Source: Pseudomonas entomophila (GTDB lineage Bacteria; Pseudomonadota; Gammaproteobacteria; Pseudomonadales; Pseudomonadaceae). From it: DNA of 59,648 bases. A program made the position numbers and the translations under genes. The notes below the pieces were generated by a model. That model saw nothing but the letters and a program-made list of their open reading frames with translations, made no database searches and was not told the origin of the DNA. Positions within the stretch are counted from its first letter, which is position 1. Each line of letters opens with the position of its first letter. Below, in pieces: positions 43,955 to 56,700 of the stretch. Where the stretch lies: positions 1 to 59,648 of the forward strand of contig NZ_JARPQB010000029.1 of NCBI RefSeq assembly GCF_029478665.1, given 5' to 3'.

Positions 43955-46255
43955 TCAGAGGTTCTCGTAGCGGTTCATGTCCAGTACCCCCGCCTCCACC
44001 GGATCGGTCTCCTGGATATAGCGGTTCAGGTCATGGAAGTAGCGCCAGAACTCCGGGTGGCTGCGGCGCACGCCCCAGCGCATGACGATGCGCTCGAACT
44101 TGGCCGTGTCGTCGCGGGCCGCTTCCAGGTCCTCGACGAACTCCGGCACCTCCTTCGCAGGCACATTGAAGATGAAGTTCGGGTAGCTGCTGAGCACGCC
44201 CGGCACCAGAGTGAGGGTGTCCAGCCCCGGCTGGTAGCGGTACGCCTCGCCCAGCAGGAACGCCACGTTGCTGTGGGCACGGTTGCGCAACAGGCTGTAA
44301 ACCTGGCGCTGGCCGCCCTGCCCTTCGATGCGCAGCATCGTCGCCTCGGGCAACTGGTCGATCACCTTCAACCCGGCAGCCGGGCGCGACACCAGGCGGC
44401 TGAGCGACTGCTCGACGTCGCGGAACGCTTCGCTCATCTGCGGCCGCGAGCAATACGCGCCCTGGCAGCGGTTGATCGGGTCGGGCGCGGCGTTCAGGCT
44501 GCCGGTGCGCTGCAACAGCTTCAAGCCGAAATCACGCTTGGGGTCGTGCTTGTCCAACTGCAACGCGCTCGGGGTGCTGGTGTCGATGTCCTCGTAGTCC
44601 ATCCACATCTTCACCTTGCCGCTGTTCTGGTACCAGCTACCCAGGATCTCGCCGCGCGTGCCGGCCGGCATCAGGCGCAGGAAGTTGACCTCCGCGCCAT
44701 TGCGGATCAGGTCGAAGTACAGGCGCGTCTGCAACTGGTGCGAGACGTTGCCGAACACATCGAAGTTCACCGCCAGCTGGTAGTAGGTGCGTTCGAACAG
44801 CGGGTAGTCGAACAGCCACATGGTCAGCGGCACGTCGCCGATCAGGCCCTTGGTGACCGAGGCGCTGTCGAAGTGGCGGAAGATGCTGAGCAAGGCGTTG
44901 TCGTTGCCCGCCCACAGTGTCGACCAGCTTGGTGCCGGCTGCTCGGCGTAGGCTTCGCGGCGCAACGCCTCGTACTCGTTGCGCTTGTCGCGGTAGGCGT
45001 GCCACAGGCCCAGCACGCTGCCGACATCGTCGATCTGGCCGGGCATGGCCAGCAGCGGCGTGGCCTCGCCCCGGTACTTGGCGTCGGTGATGTAGAGGTC
45101 GTGGGCCGGCTCCTGGAACAGCGCCCAGAAGTTGTCGCGAATCACGTCGGTGGCGATCTGCCCGCGGCACACCGGGCCACGGATGAAGGTGCGCACGAAG
45201 TACTCGGCGTTGTCCAGCATGAACTGGTAGCGGGCCACCGCCGGGATCGCCTCGAAGGTCTCGAACGGGTTGGCGCGGTGGCGCGGGCCGTAGCCGGGCA
45301 ACGCGCTGGCATGCCAGTCGCCGCTGTAGAACAACTGCTTGACCCGCTTGAGCTTCTGCGGGCCCATCGGGTAGGTGATATGGGTCTTGTGGACGATCAC
45401 CCCCTGCACCGGAACCAGCCGGTAGTAGAAGTCGGTGCCCGGCGGGTCGTTGGGGCGGCGGGTGGCGATCAGGTCGACCGGCCGGCCGCTCGGGGTGCGC
45501 GAGCGCACCCACTGGAAGAAGTGGCCTTGCTCACCGCCGACGAAATGGATGTGGGCCAGGAACAAGTGCTCGTACAGCCAGCGGGCGACCAGCGCCTCGG
45601 TCGAGCCCGGGCGGTTGAGCAGTTCTTCCCACTCGAAGATCTGCCGCGCTTCCGCCGCGTTGGGCACGAACTGGGTCTTCTCCACCGGCGCGCCGGCCGC
45701 CAGCCAGCGCTGCAGCGTCTGGTACTCCTGGTCGCTCAGGCCGGTGACCGCCAGCGGCATGCCCTCCTTCGGGTGCGCGCCGGCATAGGCGTCGAACTCA
45801 TGGGGCATGGGGCACATGTTGGTGCGGTTGAGCCCCAGCACGATTTCGTCCGGCAGCTTGGCGTTGGGCGTGAGCGGCGTCTTGTGCCCCAGTTCGAGCA
45901 TGCGCGCCATCAGCGCGGCCTGGCTGCCCTGCTTGTCCAGCACCGAGTAGAACCCGGCCTTGCGCCAGCCAGCCTCGTCGCGGGCGTCGTAGAACAGCCG
46001 CGTGGTGGGCACCGCCTGGCTGCGCTCGCCCTGGTACACCGGCACCTTCGAGGCGCCACGCTCGGCGCCCTCGGCGCTGCCCAGGTTGAGCTGGCAGGCG
46101 GCGTCGTTGCAGGCGTGGCAGGCCACGCACTTCTCGGTGAAGATCGGTTGGATGTCCCGGGTGTACGAAATCGCCGGGCTCGATTGGGGGGCCTGCGCGA
46201 ACGCCACGCCACTGATCAGCAGGGCGAAGACGCTGGCAAGTATGCGAAGCAACAT
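43955..46255 (-). CDS. cti: Fatty acid cis/trans isomerase Cti
   Basis: The 766-residue periplasmic enzyme has a signal peptide (MLLRILASVFALLISGVAFA) and the c-type heme motif CVACH (Cys43, Cys46, His47), as in Pseudomonas Cti. It converts cis-unsaturated membrane fatty acids to trans isomers without lipid turnover and so gives rapid solvent and heat tolerance. The ATG at 46255 starts a clean signal peptide; an ATG at 46285 would add ten residues. It is divergent from metH, the arrangement known from P. putida. Confidence 0.93.
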   Translation of the reverse strand: MLLRILASVFALLISGVAFAQAPQSSPAISYTRDIQPIFTEKCVACHACNDAACQLNLGSAEGAERGASKVPVYQGERSQAVPTTRLFYDARDEAGWRKAGFYSVLDKQGSQAALMARMLELGHKTPLTPNAKLPDEIVLGLNRTNMCPMPHEFDAYAGAHPKEGMPLAVTGLSDQEYQTLQRWLAAGAPVEKTQFVPNAAEARQIFEWEELLNRPGSTEALVARWLYEHLFLAHIHFVGGEQGHFFQWVRSRTPSGRPVDLIATRRPNDPPGTDFYYRLVPVQGVIVHKTHITYPMGPQKLKRVKQLFYSGDWHASALPGYGPRHRANPFETFEAIPAVARYQFMLDNAEYFVRTFIRGPVCRGQIATDVIRDNFWALFQEPAHDLYITDAKYRGEATPLLAMPGQIDDVGSVLGLWHAYRDKRNEYEALRREAYAEQPAPSWSTLWAGNDNALLSIFRHFDSASVTKGLIGDVPLTMWLFDYPLFERTYYQLAVNFDVFGNVSHQLQTRLYFDLIRNGAEVNFLRLMPAGTRGEILGSWYQNSGKVKMWMDYEDIDTSTPSALQLDKHDPKRDFGLKLLQRTGSLNAAPDPINRCQGAYCSRPQMSEAFRDVEQSLSRLVSRPAAGLKVIDQLPEATMLRIEGQGGQRQVYSLLRNRAHSNVAFLLGEAYRYQPGLDTLTLVPGVLSSYPNFIFNVPAKEVPEFVEDLEAARDDTAKFERIVMRWGVRRSHPEFWRYFHDLNRYIQETDPVEAGVLDMNRYENL

Positions 46256-46427
46256 GTGCCGAAAGTCCTGGTTTCTGAAAGCCATCACGATATGCCTGAC
46301 CGGGTCCTGGGTGCTGGGGCATGCGCCAACATGAAGGAAATTCATGCAAAACGGCGGCACGCCTAAAATCCGTGCAGCTTTGTTATTATTCGGCACCTTC
46401 TGATATTCGCCCGACCAGGTAGTTCCT

Positions 46428-50135
<3,708 letters not shown>

Positions 50136-50160
50136 GCCCGGCCATCGGGGGTTGCGCCCT

Positions 50161-50229
50161 GTAGGAGCGGCTTTAGCCGCGATGCGAGGCACCCGCTTCG
50201 CGGGTGATCGCGGCTGAAGCCGCTCCTAC
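50161..50229. repeat. REP pair (BIME)
   Basis: A short pair of inverted GCGGC-class REPs (GTAGGAGCGGCTTTAGCCGC and its inverted mate) lies after metH. The remaining stretch to 50378 holds no recognised gene. Confidence 0.8.
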
Positions 50230-50378
50230 AGGGGCCCCACAAGCTACACCACGCCTCCGGTGCTCGCCGGCAAGCCAAAGCACAAATCCCACAGCCCCGC
50301 ACCTGGCATTTCTATCAGTAGCCACCTGCACCAAGGCGCGCTAAAGAGGATCATCTCTCCTCCCATGGCAGCCCCAAC

Positions 50379-50645
50379 ATGCAATCCCGGCTCTACATCG
50401 CTTTCCACCTGCGCTGGATCATCAGCTACTTCCTCGAGCAGAGCCTGCACCAGATCCGCCCGGACATCTCCCTTGGCGAACTGGGTGCCGACAGCTTCGA
50501 CATGTTCGAACTGCAAGCGCTGATCGAAGAAACCTTCGGCATCCTCATCCACCAGCCATTGCGCCCCTACCTCACCTTCGCCGAGCTGGTCGACCTGGTC
50601 TATCGCACCATGCCCACACCAGAGCATCCACCCATGTTGAGCTGA
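50379..50645 (+). CDS. Acyl carrier protein-like (phosphopantetheine domain) protein
   Basis: The 88-residue protein matches the phosphopantetheine-binding fold, with the attachment serine in LGADSFDMFELQALIEETFG (Ser39). Helices before and after fit the ACP pattern, although the N-terminus is unusually basic and aromatic. It lies 130 bases before the Tc toxin gene. Such a stand-alone ACP could serve toxin acylation or a small biosynthetic step, but no acyltransferase is visible here. The ribosome site before the ATG is weak, so the start is uncertain. Confidence 0.65.
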   Translation: MQSRLYIAFHLRWIISYFLEQSLHQIRPDISLGELGADSFDMFELQALIEETFGILIHQPLRPYLTFAELVDLVYRTMPTPEHPPMLS

Positions 50646-50775
50646 GTTTCCCCACCACCTGACATTTCTGCCAGGTGCGCCCTTCCCTTCCAAGGCGTAG
50701 CGTCAAACCAATCACCTTGCGCCCTGACGCAACCGCCAGGTCGCTGCCCGCCTTCACTTGCAAAGGACCTTCGCG

Positions 50776-53700
50776 ATGAACGACCTGTCCACCCAGAACA
50801 ACGACTACAGCCCCGCCAACCGCCCTGACACGGCCACCTACATGAAGCTGTTCGAGGACGACCAGACCCGCTGCGCCCCCGGCGCGCTGATGGCCAACAA
50901 TGGTCGGCTGGCCTACCTGGTACACCTCAGGGAAATGATCCAGGCCTTCGAGGTCCGCGCCGATGTCAGCGCACCGATCACCCTGCAACAGCGGCGCTCC
51001 GATCTGCTGGACCTGAAGCTCGATGAAAAGAACACGCGCAAGGTCCTGCCCAAGATTCGCATGGTCCTGGACGTGCTGGAAAGCCGCGCCAGGCAGGTGC
51101 TGCCGGAGCGAAAAACGCTGCAGCAAGCCGTCGCCAACGGTCTTTACCAGGCCAACGTACCCTTCCACCATGCCTGGGAATCGATCAAGGCCACCCTGGC
51201 CACCAAGCAGCTGCATGTGTGGGATGTGCTGCGCAGCACCCACGCCAGCTACCCCGCCTTCACCTTCGACAACCTCACCCTCGCCGACCAACGCGCAGCG
51301 ACCGTCCTGAGCAGCGGCTTTTCGCCACAGCTGCGGGCGCTGTTGCTGGCGCCATCGCTGCCAGCGGCAAATCTGATGCCGGACGTGACCGAGGAAAACC
51401 AACGCCAGGAGGCTGAATTCTATCAACACCACTTCCATATCAGCGACAGTAGACCTCTGAACAAGCTCAACACCACGCAAAAACTGACCAAGGCCCTCGG
51501 GCTGACCCGCCGCGAACTGCGCAAACTGCTGGCCGTCAATGCCATCGGCGAGGGCAACACCTCGGTGACACGCAGCGCCCTTGTCACCACCCTTTCGGTC
51601 GCTTCGCCTTCGAGCCAGGTGTTCGGCGCAGCGTTCATCAACAACGGGACGACACCGCTATACCTCACCGAGTTGACGCCGGGTGCGCCACAGGCGTCTA
51701 CCCCGGAGGAGACAGCGCAGGCCACATCGAGCGACACCCCAGCAGCAACATCAGAAACGAGCGAAGCGCCCGCACAGGCCAACCCGTCAGCACCCTTGCA
51801 GCAGTCGGCCCAGCCCCCTGTCAGGAAACCGGCGAAAAAGACCGTGGCCATCACCGGCCTGACCAGCGCCCACCTCGACCGCCTGCAACGTATCCTGCGC
51901 ATCCAGCGCGCCCTGGACCTGACAGCCGCGGAAGCCGACGCCCTGGTCATGGCCGCGCTGCGCGCCGAAGGCCAGGCCGGCGACTACCACCTGACCGCCA
52001 ACACCCTGCGCGCCCTCGGCATGTTCCGCCACCTGCAGCAGAAGTACCGGGTCACCCCCTGGCAGTACGCGGCCTTCCTGGATGTGATCGCGCCGTATGC
52101 CGCCGACCAGCAGGTGTCGTTCTACGACAAGCTGTTCGCCCCCGCCAACAGTGACGAGGACGCCGACGAGAAGCCGCTGCAGCTGGACGACCAGCCATTC
52201 GACTACCAGGCCTCAGCCGGCGCCGATGCGCAAACCCTCAACCAGCTCGCCGTGGCGATGAAGGTGAACAGCGAGGTGCTGCGCGTCGTACTCGAGTGGG
52301 TCTGCAAAGCCCAGGGCCTGAACAAGCCAACACGTTCGCTGGCGGTGATTTCGGCTTGCTATCGGATTGTCACCCTGTTGCGCCTGTTCGACAGCCCGAT
52401 CGCCGAAGGCATGTTGATCCTGACGTTGCTCACACAGGAACAGCCCGCCTACCTGCAGCAATTGGCGGGTAGACCCTGCTTGCGGGACACACTGGACGAA
52501 CCCGACATCATCGACGTGATCGCGGGCCTGATGAACACCCTGGAATGGCTGCAAGGCCAAGGCCTGGAGACCATGCAGGTGTTCGCGCTGTTGAATCACC
52601 AGCAGCCGGTGTTCCAGAAGGACTGGGAGATCGCATTCGAGGCGGGCACCTTCAAGCCCGACCCGCAGTTGAGTCCTGAGCCGGACAAGACGATCAGCGA
52701 TACCCCGGCAGAAGGCGAGACCGGCCCTGGTCAACTCGACGAAGTAGCTCAGCGCGCAGCAACGCCAAGCCAGAAAGCGGCCGGCGCTACCAAAAAAGCG
52801 CCGCCATCAAAGACCAAAGAGCAGAGGGTGGAGGCCTGCTACAAAGCGTTGAGCCAACCGCTGCGAAAAGCGCTGAAACTTGAAGCCGGCAACTGGGTGG
52901 AACCCCTGCTGAGCTGGGCGGGAGTCGATCCCGAAGCGCTCTATCAGCGGATGCTGCAGGTCCAAGTGCAACTCAACGCCGACCTGCCGTTAAAGCCGTT
53001 AAAGGAGATACTCCTGCTCAGCGACCTCTGGACCTGGACGCTGCTGCAGCGCTACAGCGACCTCATCAAGCTGTTCAAGCTCAATGCCAGCGCACTCGAG
53101 CAAATCGCCCACCAGCCCACCTGGTTCAATCTGGACGCACCGCATCACGCGACCGTGATCAACGAGGGCGAACTTCTCCAGCTGGACGTGCGGACCCTCG
53201 ACTTCACCACCCTCTACCAGCTTGGCCGCTACAAGGCGTTGCTCGCCAGGTTGGCCAAGGGCAAGTCGGAAGAAGGTGTGCTGGCCTACCTGAAGCAAGC
53301 CAATGACAAAGACGCCGCCACTGATGCAAAGGCGACATGGGCCGAGCTCGAAGCGTTGCTGGGGCTCCCCGCCACCCGTCCCTCGGCCCTGAACCTCGAC
53401 TCGCCCCCCAAGACGCTGCGTGACCTCGACCGGCTGCTGCGCTTGCAGGGGCTGGCAGACAAGCACCAGCTGTCACTGGACACCCTCCTTGACCTGGGCA
53501 AGCTCCCCCTGGCCCAGGATCACGCTGATTTCACCCGGGTTGAAACCGCCTTGCGACAAGGCCGCTCGAGCAAACAGCGCAAAGCCCATGAAGCGCAACT
53601 GAGCGTGGCCTGGCGCGACGCCCTGATGCAATGGATGCTGGTGCACTGGGTGCCTGGCAGCACGGCCCCCAACTGGATCGACAGCCCGCAGACCCTGGCC

Positions 53701-56700
53701 GACTACCTGCTGATCGACCTGCAGGTCTCCCACGAGCCGCTCACCACCCGCACGCTGTCGGCCACTGCCAGCCTGCAGCGCTACCTGCACCAGATCCATT
53801 CGCACCTGGAGAATGGCTACCGCGACGTCACCATCGGCGAGGAAGAGCGCGAGGAGTGGGAGAACTTCTCCAGCAGCTACGAGCGCTGGGAGCTGCGCAA
53901 GAGCGCGCACAACGAGCCGCAGAATTACATCGACCCCACCCGGCGCACGCGCAAGACCAATGCGTTCAAGGATCTGGAGAACCTGCTGGCCCAGGGCAAG
54001 TGCACGCCCGATGACGTCAAGATAGCCTTGGAAACCTACCTGAGTACCTTTGAAAAACTCAGCAATATCCAACCGATTTCGGCGTACGCCGATGGCACCT
54101 CGCCGCTGAGCGATACCTACCACTTCATCGGCAAGACCAACGTCGAGCCGGTGGAGTACTACTGGCGCACGCTGGACATGTCCCTGCGCGACCAGGATGG
54201 CGCGCCGAGCATGCTGGCGTGGGGGGAGTGGGAGAAGATCACGCTGGGCATTACTGGGAAGTTGGCCGTCACGCCGCTGCCCAAGGAAGCCCCCCTGCTG
54301 TATGTCAAGGGCAACGAAACAGAAGAAGCCGAGAAGGCGAAGGAAGACGCAGCCAAAGCAGCCAAGCAGCACGAAGACGAACGCCTGGCTGAAGACCTGC
54401 GCACGCATATCGAGTTGATCCGCCCCGTGATCATCGCCGGCCGCCGTTATGCGGTGTGGGCAGAGTGGGGCGCCACGGCCATCCCCATGGGCCCCGACAA
54501 CAAGGCAAGCGACTATTACCCGTTGCGGGTGTGCTTTGCCTACCAGCAGACCGACGGCGCGTGGAGCGCACCCAATGAGCTGCTGCTGCTGGACGGTCAT
54601 GATGAAAAGGGCAACTTCGACCCCAAAATAGAGCAGAGCGTTACAACCGAGGATGAAAAAACCAAGAAAAAGACCGTCGTTACACATGTCCACGGGACTG
54701 CACCATCCAATGTGTTCCTGAAGACCAAGGACTTCCAGCCGGGCTTGATGGTGATGGTGAACCAGATGGGCGGGCGTGAGCATGACCCTTGGTTCATGGT
54801 GATGCTGTATGACACGGTCATGGCAAAAAGCAAGCGCAGAAATATCGATTATTTCCTTGTTGCCAAAGACCTGCTTCTGATCGAGTCGCAAGTTCTTGAC
54901 AGCTCGAACACAGCCAGCAGGCCAATTGAGGAAAAAATGATTTCCAATTGGTTAGATTTCTTTCATGACCCGCGTACCGTGCAGCACCCCTACATGGGTG
55001 CCGCCACCACATTAAAAGAGACACTCAAAGATGACAAGCTATCAAGACATCTTCCCACACAAACAGCATTGAAATATTCAAGAACAAAAAGCGGGGAAGT
55101 CCTATTAGCCAAGCCAGCCCCCCCTATCAACGGCACGATAAACTTGAAATACAACCTCAATGGAGAATGGAAGACCCGTAATGGCCATCAGACATTTGAA
55201 CCCGTCACACTCGTGCATGGCTTCATAAAAGAGACCGGATCCGCAAAAATCACAATAATTGAGACGTTCGACATAAACACCGAAGTCAAAAAAATACAAG
55301 AAGCCTTCAAGCAAGCTTTAGAAAACCTCGAATGCCTCAAAAGAGCCCACACAGATACCGATACTGAGATCAACGAAACAATCAACGAAGCAATCAACAA
55401 AGCAAAAAACAAAAAAAGCAAGATTCATCTATTACATTACACAGCAGAAACACCAAACGAATTCATAGTCACTAACATCACTGTCAGCGATCTCGCCAGC
55501 GACGTACAAAAAGCAGATATTTCCGGGCTCGCAATATACATCCCAGACATTGAAAATCTGATCACCCTGAATATAAAAACAGCACTTCTCAACCCAAAGA
55601 ACTATACCTACGACATCTACGACAGCACTGTCACCAAACTTGAGCATAAACCATCACCTTCTCGACACGGAAAATTTTCAGCCAGGCTCACAGCGACCGT
55701 CGTAGCCCCACCCAACCCAAACTGGACACTCTCCACCCATGACCATGCACTCCTTAACACCCCCGAACATCAAATACTAAAACGTCTCTCCGAGGAACCA
55801 GAAACCAAAGAAACATTCACCAAAATTAAACAGTCACTGCTCAAAGTCCGCTACACCACAACAAAAGAGCTCCATCATAAAATGGGGTACGCCTTGAAAG
55901 GCGCCCCCAGCAGCCGCCTTTCAGTGCATAAAGCCATTATCACCGCAAGAGCGAAGAATAGGCAGGACGTTGTCAATTTCTACTTAAAACTTGAAGAAGA
56001 CGCGATACTGAAAGAAATAGGCACTCTGCCAGACGGTATCAATTTAGATGCGGCCCTGCGCCTACGCCATTTTCATCCTGATGCCTGCAGCAGAATCCTG
56101 CTGCATATCGACCCCGACCATCAGATGATCTTCGAGGACGAACTCATCACCGACGGCATTGATCAGCTCAATTTCCACTGCCCAATCAACCTGGATTTCC
56201 CTCACTACAGATTCAAGCTGGACTTGTATGACGGTACAGACCACCTCGGTTCGTTGACCCACACCTACGAGTTGGTCGACACTCCAGACGACGCCGTTCC
56301 TACTGTCCAGCTAAGGCGTAATGACGAACAAGCACTGTATCTGGATTTGAAAGAGGTCAACGCCAAGCTCGATACCGGCCAAACACGTTTGCCCGAGAGC
56401 CTGCGCCTCAACACCTTGTTCGGCAAGCAACTGGTTGCCCTGGCCACCCAATCGGTACAGCGCGCCCTGTCCTGGGAAGCCCAATGCCTGCCCGAGCCCC
56501 GTCTGGAGCCCGGAGGTTTCGCCTCAACGGTCGACTTCCACAGCGCCAACGGCCTCTACTTCTGGGAACTGTTCTTCCACGCGCCCTTCCTGGTCGCCTG
56601 GCTGAAACGCCAGAATCGCGACTACGGCGTAGCCTGGCGCAGCAGCACGCGCCACCTGTTCGACCCCTACCGCACCTGGGTGCCCGATGGTAACCATCCG

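Noticed and set aside
46256..46427. Possible riboswitch (cobalamin or SAH) in front of metH
   Set aside because: No conserved B12-box or SAH-aptamer sequence could be recognised by eye; only an AT-rich promoter-like TGTTATTATT near 46381 is visible.
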